A DNA stretch of 55,975 nucleotides from Nemertoderma westbladi (taxonomy: Eukaryota; Xenacoelomorpha; Nemertodermatida; Nemertodermatidae). Numbering within the stretch: the stretch's first letter is position 1; every line of letters starts with the position of its first letter. Where the stretch lies: contig JAUCBJ010006906.1 of the NCBI GenBank assembly GCA_032718475.1, forward strand, positions 1 to 55,975, given 5' to 3'. Under the pieces are notes generated by a model. The model was not told where the DNA came from and ran no database searches. It saw nothing but the letters and a program-made list of their open reading frames with translations. Made by a program: the position numbers and the translations under genes. Below, piece after piece: positions 11,383-22,465 of the stretch.

Positions 11383-14300
11383 TGCGTTTGCTGGTGTATT
11401 TTTTTTATATAGATTGGCACTGAGTGAAAAGTCAATCAATATTCCTTTTGGCGGTTTTATTGGGGTCAAAGAATTAACAAGTCGAGAATAAGAATTTTTT
11501 ATAGAAAGCAGAAAACGATGGTTTTGATTTTTTTATCCTAATGTCAAGTGGCACAGAGTTCCAGATGGCAGGACCTCGAAAACTCACGGAACGTTGGGAG
11601 GAGGTAAGCCTGAAAAGCGGGGTTGTATAATCACCTCGGGCAGAAGAACGAGTATTGTAGTTGTGTGAAATGGAACGTTTGCTGAAAAGTTTGCCTAGCG
11701 TGGAGGAGGTTGAGATTGTGTGAGAATGAATATCGTACATGAAGTTGGCGACAGTGAGATCGTATAGTTTGTTAAGAGGTAAAATTTTTAGTTCTTTGTA
11801 AAGTGGTAACGCGGACGATTGATAGTGGGAGAATGTAATGCACCGTATCAGTTTATTAATTTTAATGCGTAAAGGTTTGAGTATCGATTTATCGGAGCTG
11901 CCCCATAGAATAATGCCGTAGTTGATGTATGGGTGAATTAGGGTGAAGTAGAGTGTCCTGAGAATGTGTAAGGGAAAAATATGGCGTAGCTTGTAAAATA
12001 TTCCAGAAGATTGAGAGATTTTTTTAAGGATATAATTTATGTGTGTTTTCCACCTGAGTTTTGAATCAAGCCAGATGCCTAGTAATTTTGTGTTGTCGGT
12101 AATTTGTATAGAGGAGTTATTAATTTCGATTGTGGGTAAACGATTGTCATTATTTAAGATACGGTTTGTAAATAGAGTATATTCGGTTTTTTTTAAATTG
12201 AGTATTAGTTTATTTTCTATTAGCCAACTGTTTAGTTTGGTGAGTTCATTGTTTGTGTCATTGAGAAGGGTCTGAATATTGGTGTGCGAGTTGAGTAACG
12301 TCGTGTCGTCGGCAAATAGTGTGGTCAGTAAGTTAGTCACGTTTGGAAGGTCATTAATAAAAATTATAAATAAAGTGGGGGACAAAACAGAGCCTTGTGG
12401 GACGCCGCAATTTATGGGTTGAAGGGTTGAGTGGATGCTGTCAATCGAAACAAATTGGTTACGATTAGCAAGAAAGTCAGAGAAGAGATGTAATGGGGGG
12501 CCCCTGACACCGTAGGCTTCAAGCTTCCGTATAAGAATCTTGTGGTCCACGGTGTCAAAGGCTTTTTTAAGATCAATATATACGGCACAAATTGATTGGT
12601 GGGAATCAAGCATGGCATATATTTTTTCAGTGATGGAGAGTAAGGCGTGCGAAGTAGAAGTCTTATTGCGGAAACCATATTGAGATATGGAAATAATGTT
12701 GTATTTTATAAGGTATGTTTGCAATTGGTCGTTAAGAATTTGTTCTAGAATTTTACTGATAATGGGTAAGAGAGATATGGGGCGGTAATTGTTGGGATCA
12801 GTTATATCATCGGATTTGTAAATTGGAATCACTTTGGCAGTTTTTAAGGAATCCGGAAAGAAACCGCGGACAATAGAAAGATTAAAAAGATTGTATAAAT
12901 GGTAAGAAAGAGGTTCAGCGGCCAGTCGTATGAGTTTTGGTGGAAAAGGGTCATTGGAGCTACAATTTAATTTTAGGTTGAGAATTTTGTATTGGATCTC
13001 AATTGGAGAGGTTTCAGAGAGGCAAAATGAATTCGCGCGGGTGTGAGAAATATGACGTAGGGGGGAGGAGGTAGGCCTCTGGGTTAGCGTGTTCTGTAAT
13101 GACGATCCAACGGTTGCAAAGTGACTGTTAAATTTTTCTGCTATTTCTTTAGGATCTGAAATGATTTGAGTTTCATTGTTTGTTTTAATAATCAATTTTT
13201 TAGGAGAACATTTGGAAGACGATTTGTGCAGGGCGGAATTAATAATGGACCAAGTCTTGCGGATGTTGTTGGAGTTACGGTCAAATTGTTGGGAAAAAAA
13301 GTTTTTTTCAGCGGCCCTAAGAGTGGAGGTTAAACGGTTGCGGTATGAAGTAAAGAGTTGTCGGTTGGTGTCGGTTCGGTTTTTCAGGTAGTTACGGTAT
13401 AGTTTGTCCTTTGTCCGAATAGATTTTAGTAAGTTTTCAGATAGCCACGGTTTAAGGGGCCGAGTCTTATGAGTAAGCGGTTTCGTCGGTAAATGTGATG
13501 TACAAATTCTTGTGAGGTCTTTGTGAAAAGTGTCGAATTTAGTGCGGAGAGGTATAGCATTGTCGGTGTAAGTCCAGATAGTGTCTGTCTTAATGTCCTG
13601 AAGAAAGGCGCGTTCATTAAATTTAGAAAAGTCAAAGGTAGTGCGTGGTTTGGGTTCGTTAAAAATACAATTAAACTTTTGTATGACTATGAAGGTGGCT
13701 TGGTGGTCGGAGTTTCCAATTTTACAATTGAATGAGCCCGCATTAGAGACAGAGGAGTTTATGTTTGTGATTATATGATCGAGGAGGGTTTCAGAATTAT
13801 GTTTAGGATCAATTCGAGTTGGGTGATTGAGTATTTGTATAAAACCGTAAGAATTTAGCAAGTTAATGTAATCCTTCTGTGTGTTTTTAGTTTTCAGTAG
13901 GTCAATATTAATATCTCCAGTAATAATAGTATCTAAGTTTTTGTTTGTAAGTTTGTTAAGTGTAGAGTTAAGTAAAATGTTGAAGTCAGCTGGTGAAATA
14001 GCATCGGTGCGGTAAATCGTGCCTATTGTAATAGATTTGAATCCAGGTCTGGCGATTTTAATCCATGAATTTTCAAGGCCTGCAATCTGGAACTCGGGAC
14101 ATTCGGCCATTTCCAAAGAGTCGCTCACATAAATAGCAGTACCACCGCGTCTGGTATTTCCAGTCTGCCTATTGCAAAGAATTGGTTTATCATGATAACC
14201 ATGAAATTTAAAAAGACCTAATGGGGAATCGGCATTAAAAAAGGTCTCGGTAAAGGTTAGTATGTCAAATTTAAAATTTAGAGTTTGGAGAAAGGTGTCG

Positions 14301-14830
14301 ATCGAATCGAAATTAAAAGGTAGGCTGCAGCAGTTTAAGTGAAAGACTGAAAATGACTTTTTGTTTGAGGTTGTGGGGGAATTGAATTCAGACTGAAAAT
14401 ATTCAGGTGTGAGCGGTCCTTTGTCAAAAGTCATTTTAGTTAAGTTTTGGTCCGGATCAATATTAGAGAATGTTTGGTTTAAGAACAAAAATTCGTTAGG
14501 TGGTACAGTTGGTGTGAAATTTGGGGAAAAAATATCTTCATCATCATTATTAATATTATAAAAAGGAAAAGTTTCGGTTTTACAAAAAATGCATAGTTCA
14601 TTTAGACTAGTTTGATTTGTTAAATCGTGTGTGCTTAAGTGTGAGCCACACGGCACGTGAAATATTGATTGGCATAGGCTACATATAAAATGGGGGTCAG
14701 TTATATTGAAAGCTGTAAAGCAAAACGCACAGCAAGGGGTTGGTGCTTGGGGGAGGGAGGATATTTTGGCTACAGATTTAACACTGCAGGCAATGCTGGT
14801 ATTCATAGTCAAAGACGATGCCATCCTATC
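11383..14830 (-). mobile_element. LINE family B with intact ORF2
   Basis: Minus-strand non-LTR retrotransposon copy. The ORF2 is described separately. The 3' UTR is only about 90 bases before the G tract, and no clear poly-A or target-site duplication could be paired. Upstream of ORF2 there is no ORF1 like the one at 53048, so this copy is probably 5'-truncated close to the ORF2 start. The boundaries are approximate. Confidence 0.75.
11474..14824 (-). CDS. LINE ORF2: PHD finger, AP-endonuclease and reverse transcriptase
   Basis: Uninterrupted 1116-aa ORF2 protein that would nick target DNA and reverse-transcribe the LINE RNA at the nick. Residues ~30-82 form a PHD-type C4HC3 zinc finger (CAFC, CSLC, FHVPC and CIFC pairs). 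Residues ~158-385 are an exonuclease/endonuclease/phosphatase-type endonuclease, with HLNCCSL at ~160, TFTETFF, RRGGTAIYV, the GDINIDLL motif at ~301, LLDHIIT at ~346 and SDHQATF at ~371. The RT spans ~650-920, with NNYRPISLLP, YIDLKKAFDTVDH (~748-760), CGVPQGSVLSP and FADDTTLL (~835). The C-terminal GPAIWNSVPLDIR block near 1077 is typical of CR1/L2/Daphne-like LINEs. The start is the first ATG of the frame at 14824. All catalytic motifs look intact. No stop or frameshift suggests a fairly recent insertion. Confidence 0.93.
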   Translation of the reverse strand: MASSLTMNTSIACSVKSVAKISSLPQAPTPCCAFCFTAFNITDPHFICSLCQSIFHVPCGSHLSTHDLTNQTSLNELCIFCKTETFPFYNINNDDEDIFSPNFTPTVPPNEFLFLNQTFSNIDPDQNLTKMTFDKGPLTPEYFQSEFNSPTTSNKKSFSVFHLNCCSLPFNFDSIDTFLQTLNFKFDILTFTETFFNADSPLGLFKFHGYHDKPILCNRQTGNTRRGGTAIYVSDSLEMAECPEFQIAGLENSWIKIARPGFKSITIGTIYRTDAISPADFNILLNSTLNKLTNKNLDTIITGDINIDLLKTKNTQKDYINLLNSYGFIQILNHPTRIDPKHNSETLLDHIITNINSSVSNAGSFNCKIGNSDHQATFIVIQKFNCIFNEPKPRTTFDFSKFNERAFLQDIKTDTIWTYTDNAIPLRTKFDTFHKDLTRICTSHLPTKPLTHKTRPLKPWLSENLLKSIRTKDKLYRNYLKNRTDTNRQLFTSYRNRLTSTLRAAEKNFFSQQFDRNSNNIRKTWSIINSALHKSSSKCSPKKLIIKTNNETQIISDPKEIAEKFNSHFATVGSSLQNTLTQRPTSSPLRHISHTRANSFCLSETSPIEIQYKILNLKLNCSSNDPFPPKLIRLAAEPLSYHLYNLFNLSIVRGFFPDSLKTAKVIPIYKSDDITDPNNYRPISLLPIISKILEQILNDQLQTYLIKYNIISISQYGFRNKTSTSHALLSITEKIYAMLDSHQSICAVYIDLKKAFDTVDHKILIRKLEAYGVRGPPLHLFSDFLANRNQFVSIDSIHSTLQPINCGVPQGSVLSPTLFIIFINDLPNVTNLLTTLFADDTTLLNSHTNIQTLLNDTNNELTKLNSWLIENKLILNLKKTEYTLFTNRILNNDNRLPTIEINNSSIQITDNTKLLGIWLDSKLRWKTHINYILKKISQSSGIFYKLRHIFPLHILRTLYFTLIHPYINYGIILWGSSDKSILKPLRIKINKLIRCITFSHYQSSALPLYKELKILPLNKLYDLTVANFMYDIHSHTISTSSTLGKLFSKRSISHNYNTRSSARGDYTTPLFRLTSSQRSVSFRGPAIWNSVPLDIRIKKSKPSFSAFYKKFLFSTC

Positions 14831-15154
14831 TGTTACTAGTCTGTATATCGGTACATATCATTAAAACATCCGCTATGCATCTCCCTACATTCAGAATAGA
14901 ACAATGAACAGAGCATATATCGCTAATCCTCATGGGAAAGGTTTATGTTGTGCATTTTGTTAACTATGTGAATTTTGTAATGTACACATCTGTGACCCTC
15001 TACAAAAATATATATAAACTCAATTTTTCTAACAGTGAACTATAATTTTGTTTCCCTACTGTAAAATAAATACCGGTATAGACTAGGCTTAAGTTATCTT
15101 CATATTTGAAAAACTAACCTTAGCAAACTTCAGTTCCAACAACCAACATCCAAG
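14825..15154. other. Divergent spacer between the LINE and a small plus-strand ORF
   Basis: No ORF. It contains a TATA-like tatatataaac around 15008-15018, about 140 bases before the ATG at 15155, which could serve the small ORF. There is no further evidence. Confidence 0.35.
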
Positions 15155-15520
15155 ATGGCATTTTCTTTCATTGAAAATAGCAGCAGCGACTGTTTATTAA
15201 AATTTGATGTTGATGGAGACGACCTTTACTTTACATCCTTAAATGTAACCGAATTACATTTAAAAAACAACAACGGAGAAATAACCATAATGGTTAAAAA
15301 TAAAACCATGGGCAGCCAAGATCACCAAACCAGATTGACGACCAATAAAAACTTCAATCTAAACGTTAGAGTACAACCTGGAGCGACGCATCAGATATGC
15401 CTAGATAATTATAGTAGGGGAGAAAACTGGGATGAACATGAACATGAAGATATAGCCGCGGCAGCTCAAGTTCCAACACCAAATCTACTACTTCCCACCG
15501 ATCCGAGAATACGTCAGTAG
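15155..15520 (+). CDS. Unrecognised 121-aa protein
   Basis: ATG at 15155 in a purine-rich context (aagatgg), stop at 15518-15520. I do not recognise it. The N-terminal ~85 residues alternate hydrophobic and polar residues in a way that suggests beta strands (FSFIENSSS, LLKFDVDGDDLYF, GEITIMVKNK, NLNVRVQPGA). The C-terminal ~35 residues are acidic/His-rich (DEHEHED) then proline-rich and probably disordered. There is no signal peptide, membrane segment or Cys-rich motif. A TATA-like sequence lies about 140 bases upstream and an ataaataaac polyadenylation-like signal about 160 bases downstream. It may be a single-exon gene, a terminal exon, or chance; composition favours real coding only weakly. 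Confidence 0.35.
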   Translation: MAFSFIENSSSDCLLKFDVDGDDLYFTSLNVTELHLKNNNGEITIMVKNKTMGSQDHQTRLTTNKNFNLNVRVQPGATHQICLDNYSRGENWDEHEHEDIAAAAQVPTPNLLLPTDPRIRQ

Positions 15521-16584
15521 ACTCGTCTGCTCGTACAGCAAGTAGACTCATAGGCTATATAATTAGTCACGTCTGTTACGTAGAGGGCTAATGTGTGTTA
15601 CCGGTATCAGTAGGTTTTTGTATTGTATTGTATTGTATATTTTATATTTTATATCTAATTAAAAAAAAAAGCGAATACATAAATAAACTAACTATGTTTT
15701 ATATAGTCCCCCGTCAACATAGAGTGAATGTTAGTAACAGAGAATGTGGTGGATTTTATATAGGCTTAGTTAGGTATACTGTGGGCCACACCTATTGTGT
15801 CCGCGTGGAGCCATTATATGACTGGTTGAATGATGGGGTTCCTGACTAAAAGTTAACGGTATAGCATACAACATAAAGTGAATGTTGAAAGTTAGTAACA
15901 GAGAGTGCTAGGGGATTTTATAGGTCCAATAGCGCTACCGGTACCTAACTACACCTATTGTGTCTGTGAGGTAGTCAGCTTTCAGTTGAGGAGTAGTCAT
16001 TAGGCCTATATGCCTAACCGAATGAAGGTGTACCTTACCTATCCGTAAACCATATTGGGTCAACATGCGAAAAAGGGCCCCGCATAAAGTTAACTATAGC
16101 TGTATAGGCTTACCTATGCAACAGTAGCACGCAGTAATGTAGATTAGACCAATTAAAGTTGTAAACAGAAAATTGGAAGCATTCAAGTGTAATAGCCTAA
16201 TCCTTAAATCAAAGAAACCAGCATACTCTTATGCTATCCAAGTATACAGGTACAAGAGTGCTACCGTGCCGGTACCAGTAGCCCTATTGTTAGGTAGGCC
16301 TCCTCTAATGCTGTATTCACAAACCCCGCATCTCAACTTAATTTAATTTTATTATTAGTAAGTACGGTACCGGTAACGCTAAAATCTGTGGTTGCTGTCG
16401 GGGGCCATTCTGTCGTTCTACAGTTAAACTCTGATACAACCGCCGGCTACCGGTAGGTGCAGGGTGTGTGTGTGGGGGTGAGTGTGTGTGTGTGTGTGTG
16501 TGTGTGGGTGTGTGGGGTGTGTGTACCCCGGGTGGGTCTTTGAGGACACACATGCTATGTGCCACATTGGAAATGAGGACGCGA
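15521..16584. other. Non-coding stretch with an imperfect duplication and four TACCGGTA words
   Basis: No gene. Sequences around 15716-15810 and 15870-15970 are diverged copies of each other (both contain gttagtaacagagaatg-like and cacctattgtgtc words). A TG microsatellite lies at about 16466-16520. The 8-bp palindrome taccggta occurs at 15599, 15936, 16368 and 16448. Confidence 0.5.
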
Positions 16585-16585
16585 T

Positions 16586-19500
16586 TGGAATTGAGGACGT
16601 CCTCAATTCCAAATTCTAGAACAGCTGGGATGGGATGACATTGGAAGATGTGTATCTGGAGGTCTGTTGAAACATAGCGGAATTGAGGACCTTAGGTTTA
16701 TTAGTAAATCTAGAACAGCTGGGATGGGATGACATATTATTGGTAGATGTTTGTCTGGAGATCCGTTGAAACATAGCGGAATTAAGGACCTTAGGTTTAC
16801 TAGTAAATCTAGAACAGCTGGGATGGGATGACATGTTATTGGAAGATGTGTGTATGGAGGTCCGTTGAAACATAGCGGAATTGAGGACCTTAGGTTTATT
16901 ACTAAATCTAGAACAGCTGGGATGGGATGACATTGGACGATGTGTATCTGGAGGTCCGTTGAAACATAGCGGAATTGAGGACCTTAGGTTTATTAGTAAA
17001 TCTAGAACAGCTGGGATGGGATGACATATTATTGGTAGATGTGTGTCTGGAGATCCGTTGAAACATAGCGGAATTAAGGACCTTAGGTTTACTAGTAAAT
17101 CTAGAACAGCTGGGATGGGATGACATATTATTGGTAGATGTGTGTCTGGAAATACGTTGAAACATAGCGGAATTGAGGACCTTAGGTTTATTAGTAAATC
17201 TAGAATAGCTGTGATGTGATGACATATTATTGGTAGATGTGTGTCTGGAAATCCGTTGAAACATAGCGGAATTGAGGACCTTAGGTTTATTAGTAAATCT
17301 AGAATAGCTGGGATCGGATGACATATTATTGGTAGATGTGTGTCTGGAGATCCGTTGAAACATAGCGGAATTAAGGACCTTTGGTTTATTAGTAAATCTA
17401 GAATAGCCAGGATAGGATGACATTGGAAGATGTGTATCTGGAGGTCCGTTGAAACATAGCGGAATTGAGGACCTTAGGTTTATTTTAGTAAATCTAGAAC
17501 AGCTGGGATGGGATGACATTGGAAGATGTGTATCTGGAGGTCCGTTGAAACATAGCGGAATTGAGGACCTTAGGTTTATTAGTAAATCTAGAACAGCTGG
17601 GATGGGATGACATATTATTGGTAGATGTGTGTCTGGAAATCCGTTGAAACATAGCGGAATTGAGGACCTTAGGTTTATTAGTAAATCTAGAATAGCTGGG
17701 ATGTGATGACATATTATTGGTAGATGTGTGTATGGAGGTACGTTGAAACATACTACTAGGATCGGCATGCTGCATTTCAGCTGCATTTTTAAGAATGCTG
17801 TGCCGGCTTGTCAACAAAATTGCACCGCCACAACTCCCTATCACCCATGACATTTGCTAGATCATCCGCATCTTTAAGGCCAGTGTCCTTTAAGATGCGT
17901 CTCAAGAAAGTCATTGGCTGTCCACCATGCTTATTCACTCCATGAGACTGCCAAAGTACAATATTATGCACTGGCTGGTCCTCACGTCGAAAGCAATGTC
18001 CTGCAAAGCGGAGGCGATTTTGTTCTAGTGTCAAGCTTGTGGGAACCAATGAGACACCTCCAATGTTATATAGTGTCTGGTTGGAGATGTGTGCATTGTA
18101 CTTGACACAATGAACCCGGCGTAGCATTCTTGTGAATGTGCCATCCAGAGATTTGGTGTCCTCAGCAGTTAGAGCCCAGCATGGACTCCCGTAGAGGAGT
18201 ACTGGAACTTCTGCTGCTCTAAGTAATCGGACCTTAAGGTTCCGATTAATTCTCGGTGACTTCCAAATCCTGGAAAGCCTATTTAAGGCTGCCCATGCCT
18301 TTCCCTTACGTATTCGAAGGTCCTCACCTGACTTCCGGATCCATGATCCCAGGTAACAGAAGTCGTCCACATGCTCAAGCATACCATCCTTTGAGCTTAT
18401 GCTCATCCGATCAGAGACTTGCTGAGGACTTTCAAAGTTAACTGTCAGAATTTTGGTCTTTCTGGAGTTAATAAAAAGACCAACACTAGAAGCAGCCTGT
18501 TCTAATGAGCTGAGGAGCCGTTGGGCTCCCTTGAAACAAGTTGAAACATAGCGGAATTGAGGACCTTAGGTTTATTAGTAAATCTAGAACAGCTGGGATG
18601 GGATGACTTGTTATTGGAAGATGTGTGTATGGAGGTCCGTTGAAACATAGCGGAATTGAGGACCTTAGGTTTATTACTAAATCTAGAATAGCTGGGATGG
18701 GATGACATTGGAAGATGTGTGTCTGGAGATCCGTTGAAACATAGCGGAATTAAGGACCTTTGGTTTATTAGTAAATCTAGAATAGCCGGGATGGGATGAC
18801 ATTGGAAGATGTGTATCTGGAGGTCCGTTGAAACATAGCGGAATTGAGGACCTTAGGTTTATTAGTAAATCTAGAACAGCTGGGATGGGATGACATATTA
18901 TTGGTAGATGTGTGTCTGGAGATCCGTTGAAACATAGCGTAATTAAGGACCTTAGGTTTACTAGTAAATCTAGAACAGCTGGGATGGGATGACATGTTAT
19001 TGGAAGATGTGTGTATGGAGGTCCGTTGAAACATAGCGGAATTGAGGACCTTAGGTTTATTACTAAATCTAGAATAGCTGGGATGGGATGACATTGGAAG
19101 ATGTGTATCTGGAGGTCCGTTGAAACATAGCCGAATTGAGGACCTTAGGTTTATTAGTAAATCTAGAACAGCTGGGATGGGATGACATATTATTGGTAGA
19201 TGTGTGTCTGGAGATCCGTTGAAACATAGCGGAAGTAAGGACCTTAGGTTTACTAGTAAATCTAGAACAGCTGGGATGGGATGACATATTATTGGTAGAT
19301 GTGTGTCTGGAAATACGTTGAAACATAGCGGAATTGAGGACCTTAGGTTTATTAGTAAATCTAGAATAGCTGTGATGTGATGACATATTATTGGTAGATG
19401 TGTGTCTGGAAATCCGTTGAAACATAGCGGAATTGAGGACCTTAGGTTTATTAGTAAATCTAGAATAGCTGGGATGGGATGACATATTATTGGTAGATGT

Positions 19501-21812
19501 GTGTCTGGAGATCCGTTGAAACATAGCGGAATTAAGGACCTTTGGTTTATTAGTAAATCTAGAATAGCCGGGATAGGATGACATTGGAAGATGTGTATCT
19601 GGAGGTCCGTTGAAACATAGCGGAATTGAGGACCTTAAGCTGGGATGGGATGACATGTTATTGGAAGATGTGTGTATGGAGGTCCGTTGAAATATAGTGG
19701 AATTGAGGACCTTAGGTTTATTAGTAAATCTAGAACAGCTGGGATGGGATGACATATTATTGGTAGATGTGTGTCTGGAGATCCGTTGAAACATAGCGGA
19801 ATTAAGGACCTTTGGTTTATTAGTAAATCTAAAATAGCTGGGATGGGATGACATGTTATTGGAAGATGTGTGTATGGAGGTCCGTTGAAATATAGTGGAA
19901 TTGAGGACCTTAGGTTTATTAGTAAATCTAGAACAGCTGGGATGGGATGACATGTTATTGGAAGATGTGTGTCTGGATATCCGTTGAAACATAGCGGAAT
20001 TAAGGACCTTTGGTTTATTAGTAAATCTAGAACAGCTGGGATGGGATGACATGTTATTGGTAGATGTGTGTATGGAGGTCCGTTGAAACATAGCGGAATT
20101 AAGGACCTTAGGTTTACTAGTAAATCTAGAACAGCTGGGATGGGATGACATGTTATTGGTAGATGTGTGTATGGAGGTCCGTTGAAACATAGCGGAATTA
20201 AGGACCTTAGGTTTACTAGTAAATCTAGAACAGCTGGGATGGGATGACATGTTATTGGAAGATGTGTGTATGGAGGTCCGTTGAAACATAGCGGAATTGA
20301 GGACCTTAGGTTTATTACTAAATCTAGAATAGCTGGGATGGGATGACATTGGAAGATGTGTATCTGGAGGTCCGTTGAAACATAGCGGAATTGAGGACCT
20401 TAGGTTTATTAGAAATCTAGAATAGCTGGGATGTGATGACATATTATTGGTAGATGTGTGTCTGGAGATCCGTTGAAAAATAGCGGAATTGAGGACCTTA
20501 GGTTTATTAGTAAATCTAGAATAGCTGGGATGTGATGACATATTATTGGTAGATGTGTGTCTGGAGATCCGTTGAAACATAGCGGAATTGAGGACCTGAG
20601 GTTTATTAGTAAATCTAGAATAGCTGGGATGGGATGACATTGGAAGATGTGTATCTGGAGGTCCGTTGAAACATAGCGGAATTGTGGACCTTAGGTTTAT
20701 TAGTAAATCTAGAATAGCTGGGATGTGATGACATATTATTGGTAGATGTGTGTCTGGAGATCCGTTGAAACATAGCGGAATTGAGGACCTGAGGTTTATT
20801 AGTAAATCTAGAATAGCTGGGATGGGATGACATTGGAAGATGTGTATCTGGAGGTCCGTTGAAACATAGCGGAATTGAGGACCTTAGGTTTATTAGAAAA
20901 TCTAGAACAGCTGGGATGGGATGGCATATTATTGGTAGATGTGTGTCTGGAGATCCGTTGAAACATAGCGGAATTAAGGACCTTTGGTTTATTAGTAAAT
21001 CTAGAATAGCTGGGGAGATATAATATATTATTGGTAGATGTGTGTCTGGAAATCCGTTGAAACATAGCGGAATTGAGGACCTTAGGTTTATTACTAAATC
21101 TAGAATAGCTGGGATGTGATGACATATTATTGGTAGATGTGTGTCTGGAGATCCGTTGAAACATAGCGGAATTAAGGACCTTTGGTTTATTAGTAAATCT
21201 AGAACAGCTGGGATGGGATGACATATTATTGGTAGATGTGTGTCTGGAGATCCGTTGAAACATAGCGGAATTAAGGACCTTTGGTTTATTAGTAAATCTA
21301 GAATAGCTGGGATGGGATGACATTATTGGAAGATGTGCATCTGGAGGTCCGTTGAAACATAGCGGAATTGAGGACCTTAGGTTTATTACTAAATCTAGAA
21401 TAGCTGGGATGTGATGACATATTATTGGTAGATGTGCATCTGGAGGTCCGTTGAAACATAGCGGAATTGAGGACCTTAGGTTTATTAGTAAATCTAGAAT
21501 AGCTGGGATGTGATGACATATTATTGGTAGATGTGTGTCTGGAGATCCGATGAAACATAGCGGAATTAAGGACCTTTGGTTTATTAGTAAATCTAGAATA
21601 GCTGGGATGGGATGACATTATTGGAAGATGTGCATCTGGAGGTCCGTTGAAACATAGCGGGATTGAGGACCTTTGGTTTATTAGTAAATCTAGAATAGCT
21701 GGGGAGATATAACATATTATTGGAAGATGGGCGTCTGGAGGTCCGAAGTTAAATGGCGGAATTGAGGACCTTAGTTAGATTTATTAGTAAATCTAGAGTA
21801 GCTGGGATGAGA
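16586..21812. repeat. Satellite array of ~99-bp and ~94-bp monomers
   Basis: About 45 tandem monomers, for example ggaattgaggaccttaggtt, then tattagtaaatctagaa, cagctgggatgggatgacat, attattggtagatgtgtgtc and tggagatccgttgaaacatag. Two lengths alternate: ~99 bp, and ~94 bp where gacatattattgg is shortened to gacattgg. The 99-bp form is 33 codons long, so minus-strand frames stay open over runs of 99-bp monomers and terminate whenever a 94-bp monomer occurs. This explains the series of open frames that all end with the same residues. The array is interrupted by LINE copy A4 at 17751-18530. Confidence 0.93.
17751..18530 (-). pseudogene. LINE family A fragment inserted in the satellite (A4)
   Basis: Minus-strand C-terminal part of LINE family A, with an open frame of about 205 codons from 18406 to 17789. 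It covers the FCYLGSWIRKSGEDLRIRK block, LYGSPCWALT, LDGTFTRMLRR, RFAGHCFRRED and the C-terminus. The 3' end shows the same act trinucleotide tail (17751 onward). The 5' end is truncated within the RT domain. An 8-bp direct repeat ttgaaaca flanks it (17743-17750 and 18531-18538), a candidate target-site duplication derived from the satellite monomer, followed by an extra partial monomer copy. The insertion happened after the array existed. Confidence 0.88.
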
Positions 21813-21964
21813 TATATCTTTCCAACAATACAACTGGACTCATTTTCTCAGATCACAAAAATACTGTAGGCCTCCTATATTAATAGCTTCCTATAATAAA
21901 TATATTAATAGTGGCACTGTAAGTGGTATGGTATGAGGCTTTATAGTTTGAAATGTCACTTTGG
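21813..21964. other. Short unique spacer
   Basis: Nothing recognised between the satellite and the MITE. Confidence 0.4.
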
Positions 21965-22465
21965 TGTTGTGGGGCGAGCCACGAAGTTGGCGGAGCCTTA
22001 GCGAATTGACACTGTTAGGGGGTGGGTCAATTTATGCAAATAGTTGTCGTCGTCGTCGTCGTCGTCGTTGTCGTCGTCGTCGTTGTCGTCGTCGTTACGA
22101 TTTTGACATGCTAATAACTTTGTCGGATTTAAAGCTGCCAAGTTGAAAATTTGTAGGTATCAATATGAGCAAAAGTTGAGATTTTTGAGAGACTTTCAGA
22201 CACCATCAGTGCAATGGTCTCCCGCTAGAGGGCCACATGTCTAAACATTAAATGCCCTCCCATTTCTTTGCTTTTAATCCGTTTAAGCTGAAACTTGGCA
22301 GATATGTATTAGACCATTAGCTGTGACTTTCAAAGGAGGCGAATCCATCTGCAGTTCTCCAGTCTGCCGCTAGAGGGCCAACGTGACTATTTGCATAAAT
22401 TGACCTACCCCCTAACAGTGTCAATTCGCTAAGGCTCTGCCAACTTCGTGCTGCGCGAAGTCCCC
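21965..22465. mobile_element. MITE with 63-bp terminal inverted repeats
   Basis: Near-perfect inverted repeats at 21982-22044 and 22386-22448, beginning cgaagttggcggagcc and ending with caatttatgcaaatagt on the left arm. Similarity continues more weakly outward for about 15 bases. The ~340-base interior has no ORF and holds a GTC trinucleotide microsatellite at 22043-22095. The size and the lack of coding sequence fit a non-autonomous foldback/MITE element. A target-site duplication could not be fixed. Confidence 0.7.

Noticed and set aside
16338-16612. Frames rich in His-Thr-Pro near 16.5 kb, and similar ones near 23.1 and 28.9 kb
   Set aside because: Translations of TG/CA microsatellites.
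16616-21618. Series of minus-strand open frames encoding 33-residue repeats in the satellite
   Set aside because: They begin and end according to runs of 99-bp monomers and are cut by each 94-bp monomer, which is not gene-like.
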